A stretch of 64,000 nucleotides of DNA from the NCBI GenBank assembly GCA_964036155.1, contig OZ038423.1, positions 68,525,249 through 68,589,248 on the forward strand, read 5' to 3'. The stretch comes from Diploscapter coronatus (taxonomy: Eukaryota > Nematoda > Chromadorea > Rhabditida > Rhabditidae). The translations under genes and the position numbers were made by a program. Position 1 is the stretch's first letter. The number at the start of each line of letters is the position of its first letter. This document shows positions 43,006 through 55,444 of the stretch, piece by piece. The notes below the pieces were generated by a model. It was not told where the DNA came from, ran no database searches, and worked only from the letters and a program-made list of their open reading frames with translations.

Positions 43006-43543
43006 GAGAAATGGGAACGATGGGGTTGAGGACAGAAATATAGGAAGGGAGAACCAGATAGACATCTTTTTTCTACGTGCTAAAAGAAATACTTGAATTC
43101 CCTCTTGCGCAGAGGCGGTTTTGCTGAAAAAATAATACGGGCGGGTGGGTTGAAAAATAAGGCAGACTTATCGCCTCTTGTAGGAATGAAATTACTTGGG
43201 TAACGTTTAATTTGAACTCATGCAATACAAAATATGGCTTATTATTCTTCTAATCTGTTGAAAATTTATACAACATACAAAATCACAGACTAATTTATTT
43301 CAGGAAATATTGAATAACGTAACAATTGGGACATATTTGTACTGAGCCTTCACAATATGTTGTAGGTTTCGGCTTTTCCAAGACTAACCAAGAACTAGCA
43401 TCTTACGATTATACGATCCTATAAGAAATAATATATCAACCTATCACTCTACCAGTCAATAACGTCATCGGTATTGAGATAATTGGCTAATTATGTCAGT
43501 TCATCGACTGATTATTCTAATTATGATAATTAAGTGAGATAAT

Positions 43544-46500
43544 TAGTCCTCATTTTCTGAGGTGGATATGCTGTTCATTCGTTCTTTCAGGGACTGAAGA
43601 ACCTTTTCCTTGACTTCGAAGGAGCCCAATTTCGAAGATGCTTCCAGTTCATTCAGGACGATTGTTGGGATCACTGGGACGATAGGCGGCTGGGAGGGTG
43701 GCTCAGGAGTAGTAGGGTCTGAAAAGAGGTTTTTCTGTTCAAATTTTTTGACCTAAAATTCGTATGATTAAACTTAAAGATAGATTTTTGGTCATGTTTA
43801 ACTTCTTTACCTGGATCCTTAATTTCAGCAGCCTTTTCAGATCTCTCCAGATCCTTCTCCGTCTTGATCGCCTCATCACGGTTGATCCTCCGGCGCTTCA
43901 CCTGAATTTCGAGATTTCGGGGAATTTTCAAATGAGCTAACCTCCTTCTTCTCAATCATCGATGCGATATTTTCAGGCGAGAGCTCGATAGAGTCGCTAG
44001 ACTTGTCGTGGTCCCTTCTTTCGAGCACTTCCAAGGACTTTGGGTCATCACCCTGAGTTTTTATGATAAGTTGCAAAGTAGCTGAAGTAAGAATGTGGGT
44101 TTTCTAAAATTGTCTTCTCATTCAGAAATGAACTGTTAAATACGACTTTCGTTAGAAAACTAAACCTCCTTAATCTTCTTCTGCGCATTTTTCACCGCAC
44201 TCGCGGACACGTTGGGTCGCTCGCTGATTTTCTCGTTCGCATCTTTTTGTTGGGCAGAGAAGAACATGTCCTGGAGGGACTGCATCATACTTTGGCGGGA
44301 GGAACCTGAAATTGATCTCATCATTTTCATTTGTATGCTCCAAAATATATTTGGAAGAAATATGAAGACTACGTTTCATTGAGCGCCGGATAGTGTAAGG
44401 AAATAATTCGAATATAATCAGCTCACCAACATCCTGCGTCACTCTGCTAGCCAGTGGAATCCTTCCAAGCAGTTGATCAATCGAAGGTAAAGACAACTGA
44501 GATGCCGGAGACGCACAAGACGACGAGCACCCAAGAGATAAGGACAAGGAAGAGCTGCATCTTGCCTCTTCCAGAAATTGGATATCAGTGATCTGTCCTT
44601 GGTCCTCCAATTGGATTTCGAAGAAATCTTCCCAGCAGATGCCTTCAGATTCCATATCGAAGTAGGTCTCTTCCTTCACGGACGGAGATCTGAATTTGAC
44701 CTTTCTTTGAAAGATGATTTTAGGAACTTGCATTTTTTTCGTCAAGCAAGGACTCAGCAGAGCTGTATCAGTACCACCTGGACTTCTTTCCCTGTTTGTG
44801 TTCACTAGAAGCCTGAAGTTAAGGACCATTGATTCAATGATCTAGACATTAATGATTACCTATTAGCATCCTTCTTTTTCGACTTTCCGTGCTTCAAGCT
44901 CTTGGTGACGGTGACGTGCTCGGCCAACTCCTCGCTTTTCTTCTTCTCTTGAAGGGCCCGGCGATTCTGCTCTTCCTTCTCAATCGCTAGAATCCGACTC
45001 TCACTATCTGGCTCGATCGTGGAAATTTGAAGACAGATGCTCTCCATTGGGGCTGGATCGGGAGGATGGCACCGTCTGAGAATTTGAAACATTTATTTAC
45101 AACTGAATAGTGTTGTATAGTGGCATTCGAATAGTTATTCTATTCATGATCAACAGAAAAAAAAAAATTAATGGTAATACAAAATTAGCATTATTAGATA
45201 GTGAATGCTATACAAGGCTTCACTATTAATTCTTGATTCACTGTCAATCGCGACCTCCTCAAGACTAGCAGAGCTAGGGAAATCTCTCCCTATGGAGACT
45301 CTTAGACGGATCTCATAGGTGAATAAGGCTAATCCGCTCCTAGCTCTTTGTTCTACTCGCCAACGTCTATGCCCAAGGATTCTCACAGTATCTAATGGTC
45401 TCTCTCAACGTTAATAAATCACTCTTCCTCAAATCAGTGTTGTTCTTTCCCTGGTCACAGGGCCACAAAATATTTTTAAAAAATAGTCACGCTAGAACCA
45501 AACATTAAAGAGTTTGACACTGACACTAACATTGGTGACACTGCAGTGTCGGTGTCGCAAAAATGGAGTCATCTTTAATATCTTGTTAGAACTGAACAAA
45601 TCATTGAACTGTAACACATAGTTTACCAAGAAATTTTCAGTAACATATTTTATGCTTACTTCGGATCTATAAGCGCACTCATACTTTCGATGCACGATGC
45701 GAATGGAGCTAGCTGTCTAGCAGCGATCAGGACTTGATTGGAAGTAGTACGAAGTGAGGAGCACTCATCTACCTGAATCAAGCAATATTCTTAGATTCTC
45801 AAAGTGTTAATTGAGTTGGCATTTCGAAGCATATCGAATGTGAATTAAGCTTGAAGATCTATTTCCAAATATTAATTCCGTTGAAACCTACCTTCTCCCT
45901 ATAGATGATTTGCTGCCTTCTAACTCGATCCAACTGTTCCTGCCAAATCTCTTGCAGTTCGGGTTGCATGTCAGAGAGGGAATTCGAGTGGAGCTCGAGT
46001 TGAATCTCAGTTTCTGGAATTCGAAAATTTCTCTGGTCTGGAAGCTGTATTTTTTACTCCGGCACTGCTGAACAAGGTCTTCAATGGCATCAGACTTGAT
46101 GAGACATCGTCTTCGAGTTAAGTCCCTTTGAGTCTCCAGAACTCGATTTGACAGAGAGTTGAGTTGAATGACTACTTCGGCGAGGGGAACAGAAAATTAT
46201 TTTATGTTTCAGACGATTTGATAGGTGAGTGACAATTTGTTTTCATATTCAAGAAAATTCGACCTATGATATCATAGGATTAAAAATGCTCAAAGTATGC
46301 GTCAAACTATTCGATAGCGAATGGAGATTGAATGATTTTGATATTTGGGTTGGAGAGTTTTGGAATAAATAAACCTACCTTCCACAGTAGCGAACAATTG
46401 TCCGAACGCTCCCGATAAATCGATCATGGTTTGGAATTTCGACAAGACGAAAGGCATTCCGTTCGGATGCGATCCTGATCTGCCTTTGTACGAATTCGAC

Positions 46501-48981
46501 CCACTACCTTCTTTTGACGATCTATCTCTGTTCGATCCTAAATTTGTCTAAAGTTATTTTTTTTTATAATTAGCATTAGCAGCCTCATTAAGTAATTTTT
46601 ATTTTCTTTACGGCTGGAATTGACTGAAGCCTACCAGAAATTGGGCACCATGCAGCTGACAATCCAAGGTATGGCTCGAGAGCTCTTGCAATCGCAGATC
46701 GGTGAGAGATTGTGTCAATCGGTTTGGTGGAAGCGGGCAGTTTCTCTGCGGATCGGGTCATGATATTCTGAAACCTCGCATCTTGAGTTATTATCTTCGG
46801 GCAGAAGATACCTGCATCCTCTTGATAAGCTCCCCGGATAGTTGAAGGACGTCGATGTTGGAAGCGGAAGAGCAAAGAATCTGGGCTGACATCAGGCAGA
46901 GACGGATGGGGTCCTAAAATAGGCTCATGATTGAGATATTCTGTAGAGGCGTGTTTTGATCAAAGAATTCTAACAGTGGTTTTACCATGATAGTCTGAAT
47001 TCTCTCAATCTGTTCTCGACAACTCCTCTCAATCTCTTCCCGATTCTCATCCATCTCCCGACTCAAACTGTCCCTCGTAGTCATTACAGTGTCGATTATT
47101 TGTTGGCAGATTTGAAACAGACTGAAAATAAAATTTTTGGTTTCAGAAATTTTCGAATATCATTTAGAACCCATAGTTTCCGCCCCTTACAGAAATGAAA
47201 AAAAAGGCAGCAAAATTCGTAGTTTCAAATTTTTTTAAAAACTTTTTATTATCTTTGTTTTCTGTCTGGAAGTTACTGGACTCATCTGATCATATCCAAA
47301 TATTAAACAAGAACTTTGTGACAAATTCGTTTTCATCGGGTTTCGCATGCAAAGAGCCTTCGCTAATGAATATGACTGAGTGCGCGCGGAATTAGCCGGA
47401 AATATTCATTCCTGCAAAGGTGATTACGGACTCGACTATCGTCATTATTCAATAGCGATACTGTGCCGTAGGTCACTCTGTATATACCCGAAACTGTTTA
47501 AACAAAATTCAGACCCATAAAGAAAGAAATATGCTTTAATTTCGTGATGTTCTGTGCGTACCTAGTTTTAGCCGAATTGTATTCCTGTTGGCTCTCGGCT
47601 AGTATTCTTTGCCTTACAGATAGTTCTTCTCGCCGTTCGTCCTGAAAATTCAGATTCGTAAAAAGATTGCAAATAAACATTTGCCTGATAGGCCTTGAGC
47701 TTCATCGCCCACTTCTCGATTTTCTCAACGCAATTCCGATGGCCAGTAGGGATGTTCACGAAGCTGTGTCTGAAATTCATAGGTTTCAGAAGATTGGCTG
47801 ACTTCTAGATAAAACCCTTCAATGGCTGACGTGTTCTGTTTTCTTGGTGCTTTTAATATAAATGAAAAGCCAAATAAATTCTGCACGCTTCAAAGAATTG
47901 CATGGTCTTCAAAATGTAGAAAATTCCGATGTGGAATGTGCGAGGCGAGCTTATTTTATTTTTACAAATAAAATATAAATCTACCTCTCCTCTTGAGGTC
48001 TGTCCTGAAAGCATTGTATGCACACGAGTCGCTTCCTGTCTAGACAATAGAGTATGTAGAGCTCTCCATGGCTCTCACAAACCGTTCGACCACGGACTCG
48101 GGCACGTTCTTCAGCCTCCACGATTTTGTGGGATGCAAACATTTTGGCCTGAAATAATTTTAGGATGGAAATAAAGCTGATCTTCATCAAAAGAATATCT
48201 ATTGATTCGAATGAACTCGATATCTATTTTGCGTAGCACTGATTTTTTGTTTTGATAAGATTAAAAATGCTCTTAAAACTACAGATACAAGTGGATTGAT
48301 CGACTGATATTGAGATGTTACGCGCTTAGACGCAGAGATAAAGGCACTCTTTATCTAACAAAAAATTAGATAACTAACCTGGTGTGTAAAAATTCTGCAG
48401 TTGTAGCAGAGTGGCTGTTGGCAAGTGTCGCAGAAGTACATCGGTTGGTTCATCTCGTCACAATTCGCGCACACTTCCGCCTCTTCGTGAGACGTGTCCA
48501 TCAGATAGGCGGCGAGTTTGTCGGACGGAGGTGGGGTCTCGATATGGGCCTCGCACACGGAACAGTTTGTGCCTAAGAGAATCATTTTAGAGCTAGTAGG
48601 CGCTACGAGATATTGAATAATCCTGCGTTATTTTAAATGAAAACTTTCTGAAAGCGATCATTGAATTTTTAAACGCCTATTTTCAAAAGCAGCTGGGCAG
48701 CCGATTATGATATTGTCTTAAAATCTTATAATCTTATATTCTGCAATTTATTATAAAAATCTGATTAATTAAACGGCTATGTTTGTCGAGATATTAAATA
48801 ATCATGTAACTTAAAATTACTATCTAAATTCCTGAAACCTACCGACGCAAGTCTTGCAAACTGTGTGATGGCATGGTAGTAGAACGGGGTTATTCAGCTC
48901 CTAAAGTAAAATTTCGAAAAATTTTTGACAGAATAGACTGACCTTATTGCATACGACGCAATCTAACGGGCTCCGTTCCAT
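43544..48981 (-). CDS. RNF207: RNF207-like RING/B-box coiled-coil protein
   Basis: Twenty exons: 48981-48943, 48900-48843, 48572-48379, 48148-47985, 47769-47685, 47641-47562, 47121-46986, 46913-46812, 46767-46635, 46537-46379, 46174-46058, 46013-45892, 45772-45685, 45391-45214, 45075-44860, 44812-44427, 44305-44166, 44052-43942, 43901-43811 and 43718 to about 43544, about 924 aa in one frame. The N-terminal RING has CVVC, PCHHTVCKTC and NCSVC. A B-box-like zinc unit follows (CANCDEMNQPMYFCDTCQQPLC..C..FTH), then AKMFASHKIV, a second zinc unit (CESHGELYILYC..RLVCIQC) and coiled coil. This order and wording match vertebrate RNF207, a probable E3 ligase linked to potassium-channel handling. The C-terminal half is a long charged, Ser-rich extension. 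Exon 5 ends either at CAG|GCAAAT (GC donor) or six bases later at AAT|GTTTAT. One intron is only 44 bases (46057-46014). The junction 45214 to 45075 is the least certain. Confidence 0.85.
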
Positions 48982-49637
48982 AATCTAACTTTTAAAAGAT
49001 AGAAAATAAGTTAGTCAGACATTTCAACTCATGAATCAGCACCTAAATAAAGTGATCTTCTCTATAGTGCGTTTCTGCTAGATCAATCGATAAAGAGCTT
49101 GCAAAAGCGGCCTGAAGAAGAAAAAGAAAGATAACGAAGAAATGAGAGGGCGAAAAAGAAAGAGAACAAAGCAAAAGCCTACACAAAACACTTGCTTTGC
49201 GTGTCGTTTGTCAATTTGGCAAGTTTTTAAGGATCTAGATAAAAAGGTAGTTTGACCTAGTGGTATGAGGGATGACTTTTTTTAATAAAACTTCTTCAAA
49301 TTTTCTAGAATAATGATTATTTAGTCTATTGCAGCTGTATGATTTTTACCAAAAAAACCTTTTTACAAGAACATTTATTCCTCATAAAATAATGAAGAAC
49401 AACACCACGTCTGAAGTCAAAGATCATCGGTAAAGAACTCATAGAAAAGTTCGAAAAGAAAGTTAAAACTACGCAATTTTAGGATTCAAAGAAAGTTCGA
49501 TAAAACGAAAATAAGATAAAATTGAATTCAACAAGAATAAATATCATCAATCAGTCATCAAAAATCAAGAATTAGGCATGGAGGAATATATTTTAAAAAT
49601 TAGATTTGGTGAAATGGTGGCTCAGTTGGTAGGGAGC
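48982..49637. other. RNF207-like promoter and SSRP1 3' region
   Basis: AT-rich gap, with no exon recognised. A minus AATAAA at about 49379-49374 may serve SSRP1. Confidence 0.45.
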
Positions 49638-52600
49638 TCAGTCGCTGTCGGATCCCGATCCAGAAGCTTCGGGAGAGGATCCAGAAGAGGCCTGAAAGTT
49701 CGAATCTTCGTTAAAATTCAAATTTTCGAGATAAAATGCTCCATTTGGGTGCGTAGCGTTATCCAACAAAGATTTTTTGACTGTAGCGTTATCCAACAAA
49801 GAAATATCAACTGTAGCGTTATCCAACAAAAATGAAAAATACATAATAAAAACAGTATTGAATGGAAAAGTCGAAATTGACTTTGCATTAAGCAGAATAT
49901 GAATGACAAGAGCAATCAGTATGGTGCTGAATGGAGAAAGTTAAATTGATACTCCATTATTGAAGAGTACAGCACCAACATTATCATAAACTAAAAATTT
50001 GAATGAGGCCAGTCATCGACATCGACGATTTTCCTTGATCAATTGGATGTATCCAAAATAGAAGTTTTTGATGATATTTTCATAATTCCCGAGTTACCCT
50101 CTTCTCTTCTCTTTTCTTCAATAAAAAATATTCAAAAAATATCGTGTATAAAATGATATGAAATGGATATTTTATGTTTGCCATAATTATGAGCATCGAT
50201 GGATGTAAAATGCCTTATAATTACTTATTTTCTAAAGTTTTAGTACTTTGGTGGATAACGCTACAGTCGAAAAACCTTTGTTGGATAACGCTACAGTAGG
50301 AATAGTTTTGTTGGATAACGCTACAGTAAAAAGTGCAGCGTTATCCAACAAAGATTTTGTTGGATAACGCTGCACTTTGTTGGATAACGCTCGCCTCCCC
50401 TCCATTTAGACAATATTTAAAGAGTTTATTTTGCTACTCCCTTTAAGTTGTTATATTTAAAATCCGCACCTCCTTCTTGGCTTTTTCCTTGGGTCTGAGT
50501 GGCTTGTCGTCATCCGAATCGTTAGATCCCGAGCTGTCCGAGACGAATTCCTTCGATTTGGCTTTGGACGGCGAGGGACCGACCGACTTCTTTGGCTCCT
50601 TCTTCTTTTTCACCTCTTGAGAAGAACTCTGGAGCAATAATATTCAGATTAGTTTTTTTTTGATCAAATTTCAAATTTAATTTAAAATTTCTAGAAATAT
50701 ATCCCTTGTTTTTCCCATTTCACGTGTATCATAGAGACTCTTTCAACACTCTTCATACGCTCAGAAATATTCAGAAAAATAACCATTTTCATTGTTTAGA
50801 GGAAGGAACATGTTTTCAAATTTTAAAAATGTTTACCTGCTTTTTAAACTCCTCCGCACCTCCAGATTCCTTGTAAGCCTTCATCTCCCTTTCGTATCGT
50901 TCCTTGTCTCCCTTGGCCTTTGCCTCATAAGGCTTCTTCTCGTCATCCGACATCTTCTTCCACATCTCTCCTGCACGCTTGGCCGTATCAGCTACTGCGT
51001 CACCGTCCTGAAAATTAATATTTTTTTTTTCATCTTTGCTTTCTATTTAGAAATTTTTAATCTTTTTACAATATTTATTTTTTATCTTTGATCTTCTTTC
51101 AAAAGCATGGTCTTCCTTCAATTTTTTTTTGTATTTTTTCCCTAAACTCTCCCTTTAATACATCACAAACACTAACTATTAGATCGATCTAACAATAATC
51201 AGTTCTTACAAATAATCAAAATATTAAAAATCGAAAATAAAAAATCAATCAGCCAACCTTCTTGATACTGCTTCTATTCTCGTTGAACCAGAGCATGTAG
51301 GCAGTCGATGCTCGCTTGGGTGCATTCGGGTCCTTCGTCTTCTTCGACTTCCTCTTCCCACCGCCATCACCTTCCTTGTCCTTCTTCGTACGCTCTTTCT
51401 TCTGCAAAAAATAGATAGGTTTCAAAAAATAGTATTCTTTTTTCGATATCTTATGGAATAATGCTTAATTCCCTCCATAGTACCAAAACGCATTTATTTT
51501 GAAAAGAAAGATGTCTTACACTTCAAACTATTGTGTTTCTATCAAAAACTAGTAGTAATGATATATTTGTTTGAAAATTTTCGACATTTCGAAGATTCTC
51601 AAATCCGAAACGTCATATTTTTACTAGTTGGGAGGTGCACCTTTATAAAAAATTAAAAAAAAAACTTGAAATTTTAAAGAGAAAAACTCGTACCTCCTTC
51701 TTTTTCTTCTTAGGTTTATCTTCCTCTTCGTCCTCTTCGCCCGAGCCGCTGTCATTCTCATCCGACGAATTCGCATCTGAGTCGTATTCCTCGTCGGGTT
51801 CGGAGCCAGAGCCCTCGGAAGATTCCTTAAACGACAGATTACAGTAATCCTTTAACAATTTCAAGAACCTTTTTCTTAAATATATTTCATCGGAACATTG
51901 CTTCTAAATAAATAAACATAATATTATTTCTTTCTTGGTTTTGTAGGAACAAATCTATCTTAACAAGAGTTTAGAATCCAAAAATCGGCCTACCCTCTGC
52001 TTCTTTCTGTTTTTCAAGTCCTCATCCAGGTCATAGTCGTCGTCTTCGGAATCAGATTCCGAGTCGCCCTGATTCCTTTCTCTTCCTTCAGCCTTCACCG
52101 TTGCCTTGTACGGGTCGATTTCATCATCACTTCCAGCGAAAGCGTCCTCTGCGTACGACTCCTGGAAAAGAAAATCAATAAATAGATAATTTATGAGCGT
52201 AGCTTCATTATTAGGAAAAATTATTTATGAAATGCATTGAGAATTTGCAATAAAAATGTACAAAAAAATTTTTAAAAACTTTTCATGTTTTTTTCTTGAA
52301 ACTTATCGGATCTTCAAATGTTATGAAGAAAATCGTAGAAAACAATTAATCACCTTTCAAATGCTCTTTCCACGTTTCAAATTATATTCTATCTCATTTC
52401 AATAAAGAAAATATAATCGTGTTCGGATAATGAATAATTATCATAGATAAAATAAAAAATAACCCACCACTTTCTTGGCATTTCTGATGCGCAAGTGTTT
52501 GTTCTGAACGTAGTCATAGAGTTTGCTATATTCCTCTCTGCAAAAAAAATCAATAAATCGACAAGTGGATAAATTAGACCCCGCCTCTTTTCTAAGTTAA

Positions 52601-55444
52601 ATTACTCACTTCTCCACAGAGTTGAAGATGAGAGTTTGACCGGATTTCATCTCGATTTCGAAGTCGAAAGAGCGCGTCGAGACGTCGGAACGAGCGAAGT
52701 GAACCGAACCGATCTAAAAATTAAAAATAATCAAAAATTAAGAAAAACATAATGAAAAGTATGAAGGAAAGATTTTCTTAGAAGATAAGGAATAATAACA
52801 AAGCTTTAGAGACAATGTTTCTTGCTAAAGAATAAAACTATTAAATTAAAAAGGTTTAAAAGAAATAATTTTACCTCCTCAAATCTGACATACATGGGCG
52901 GTTTATGAATGTAGAGGAATCCCTTCTCGAGGGGGTACAAAAATCCAGACGCCTGACGGTGAGCGCACTGAACGGCGGGAGTGCCGGAGTGACTAAAATA
53001 TTTCAATTTTAAACATTTTGACTTTCAAGTACATTTGTGAGAGGTGAGAATTATTTGATATTTTAGGAGTTTTCATAGGAGCAAAGTGAAACATCAGTTT
53101 TCAAAATTTAAGTAATCATAAATTGGTAAATGAATTTCAATGTTACAAGTATACGGAACTGGCAGATCATTGACATTTTTAAAAAAATTCTTCATAAATG
53201 ATAAAATGAAATCTATAATTTCTGCCAAGAATAATTTTTGTTAAATTACCCGATGAAAGATCCCGGGACGGTGATTTTCATATTGACGAGCACGCGGAAG
53301 ATCTTGGAGATGACCTCGAAAACGGGACCGCTCATCTCTTTGTCCAGCTTGCCGTCGTACTCCTTCATTTGGTCGCTGAAAACTATTCTATTCTTTTTTC
53401 AAACCACAGAAACCAAATAAGATTGCAAATAGAATTCGCGATTTAGATGAAAGTCATTTTGAAGCGTATTTTTCAAGATCTTACTCGGTCAAACCCAAAG
53501 CCAGCTCGATTTCTTCCTCTTTGGTGAATTCCAAGACCAAGTAGCCGTAGCGAGTCTGCCCTTGACGGATGGGCGGATTGAGATGGATCTAAAAGAACCA
53601 AGTTATCGTTAACTTCCAAAATTATCGCACAAGCCCACATAGCATGTGCAAAATGGCTAAAATTTTCTTACCACGAAGTACATGTGCCTTCCATCCTTGT
53701 GGGGAACCAAGAACAGTCTCATGATAGTGCGCATAGGAATCTTGTAGTCGTATGTCTTGCCGTGCAACGAGAGATGATTCGGATAGACCTTGATGTCGTA
53801 GCGACCACTGGAATTTGTTTCGTATTTAGTGCATAAGCTTCAGAATAGATGCTATTTGGATGACTTATTAAAAACACTCGTATGCTCTGAATTGTATCAT
53901 AACGAGGAAAAAATTGTACTCACCGAGGCGTCATGCACAGAATCTGCGAGAGAGAAGCTATAGGCTGACCGGATTCAGACTCGACTCCAGCCAGGGCCAT
54001 CACCGCTTTGCGGAATTCCTGAAGTCGGAAAACCAAGATATTTCCAAGAACTCAGTTTTCAAAATTTACAAGATTTGATGTTTTGAATTTTTTGCATAAC
54101 TATTCTCTAGAACGTGTTTTTTTCTAGTTTTCAATGCTTTGAATGGAAAATTACCAAGTCTAGCCTTACTTTTTCAAGCTCTAAAAATTTTAAACCCACC
54201 TCAACCGGATCGGCATCCTCGTCGTCCAGATCCACGGGCATGTGGAATCTCATCTCGATCAGGGTCGTGTGTGCGTCGTCGTTCTAAAAAAAAACTATGT
54301 GTTAAACCTGACAATTCTAACACCAAAATAGTTTCCTTTTGGATTTTTTACCTGATGGAATTCCACGGTGGCCTCATTTTTGTTGGCGACACAGTTCGAA
54401 ACATTAGGCAGGGGAATCTCGAAAACGGGACGCTCATCCAGACTGAACTCGATCGATTTTCCTGGAAAGTATCACTTTTCAAAATATTCTAGGTTTCATG
54501 AAAATTAATATTCATTGAGTTTGCAGATTTTCCCATCTTGCTAATCGACACGACTAAATGGACATTTGTAAAAATTCAAGATTATCATGATGTTCAACTT
54601 TTCAAAATAGTAATATCCCTTTTCTAATTGCAAGGTTAGATTAGGAAAAGCATTTTTATCAAAATTCACCCCACCCTTGACTTGACAATTTCCGTGGTTC
54701 CATCCCTTCAACTGTAGCTCGTTCTGGTCGACATCCGTGCTCCAGTGCTTATTCGAGTACTTCTGGATCTGATCGAGATCCTAAAAAAATTCGAATTTTA
54801 CAAATCTAAGAAAATAAGGTTGTGGAAAGTGCTCTTTTAAAAAAAATTGAATCTCTTAAATACCGAATCACGAAATCCACCAAAACGAAATTTGGACCCA
54901 TCGTTCAGAGTCAACTTGATGCCCGGCTTGTTGCCCAGACGCTGCCAATTGATGTTGACCTAAAAGAACCATTTTTAAGTAAGCTTCGAAATTTTAGCGG
55001 CAAATTTAATGGATACGAGTTCTCGCGGCTTTGAATTGTAAGATTATAAGATTTTCGACAAAGTAAGACTCGAAATTGTTGAAATTTCGAATCGTGAAAG
55101 CTGAAATTAGTGGGTAGGCATTATTTGCTTTGAATAAGAAAAACGACAGAATAAGTTTCAACATTAGAGAAACATCATGGATAATAAATGATCATTTAAT
55201 GCTAGGAGACGATTCTCGATTGATAGTAATAGAAAAAAGTCCCCCACCAAGTCGGAAGCATTGATGGTGCTAAGCTTGCCCGTCTTCTCATTCTTGAACA
55301 CCACCGACGAGTCGGAGAACTTCAGACGGCCGGGGTACTGAAATAAATTAAAACGTGAAGAAAGCAGACTTTTATTTTCTAAAAACGAACCAAGGCGCCC
55401 ATCGCCTCCTCGAAAATGTTGGAGAATTCCATCGAATCACCCAT
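49638..55444 (-). CDS. SSRP1: SSRP1, HMG-box subunit of the FACT histone chaperone
   Basis: Nineteen exons: 55444-55391, 55337-55248, 54959-54864, 54780-54675, 54461-54352, 54283-54200, 54018-53924, 53807-53672, 53588-53485, 53375-53250, 52992-52875, 52713-52610, 52537-52468, 52161-51994, 51825-51694, 51401-51258, 51007-50837, 50628-50470 and 49691-49638, together 706 aa, the normal SSRP1 length. With SPT16 it forms FACT, which loosens and rebuilds nucleosomes during transcription and replication. N-terminal and middle PH-like domains (residues about 1-430, with [34 protein letters not shown] and [18 protein letters not shown]) lead to an acidic/Ser region (about 435-525). One HMG box follows ([20 protein letters not shown] onward, about 558-628), then a basic/acidic tail ending GSGSDSD. 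It corresponds to worm HMG-3/HMG-4. The final intron (50469-49692, GTGCGG donor) holds a repeat cluster. Without the last exon the protein would stop at 50445-50443. Confidence 0.96.
49754..50395. repeat. Inverted clusters of a 20-base word inside the last SSRP1 intron
   Basis: The word CTGTAGCGTTATCCAACAAA occurs as direct copies at 49754-49770 (truncated), 49781-49800 and 49811-49830, about 30 bases apart. Its complement TTTGTTGGATAACGCTACAG occurs near 50249-50266, 50277-50296 and 50307-50326, followed by variants at 50335-50352 (forward) and 50356-50395 (two reversed). The cluster frames about 420 bases of AT-rich sequence, so the whole could fold on itself. It resembles a small foldback element with tandem-repeat ends. 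It lies wholly within the intron. Confidence 0.8.

Larger units (their letters stand above)
39941..43543. other. Upstream region of ACSF2-like gene and 3' gap of RNF207-like gene
   Basis: About 3.6 kb apart from the candidate 5' exons. Recurrent-motif copies lie at 40793-40812 and 40834-40854 in a purine-rich block (40730-40920). A GC-rich island at about 42860-43010 stands out from the AT-rich surroundings. No other exon is supported. Confidence 0.45.

Noticed and set aside
49617..49660. tRNA-like D-arm (GCTCAGTTGGTAGGGAGC)
   Set aside because: The stem and loop look right, but no anticodon stem, T-arm or acceptor closure follows. The sequence overlaps and is explained by the SSRP1 stop region.
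49754..50395. Repeated 20-mers as a CRISPR array
   Set aside because: The copies occur in both orientations with irregular spacing in a eukaryotic intron, and there are no cas genes.
50443..50470. TAA at 50445-50443 as the end of SSRP1
   Set aside because: The GTGCGG donor at 50469 joins in phase to an exon ending in the Gly/Ser/Asp tail expected for this protein.
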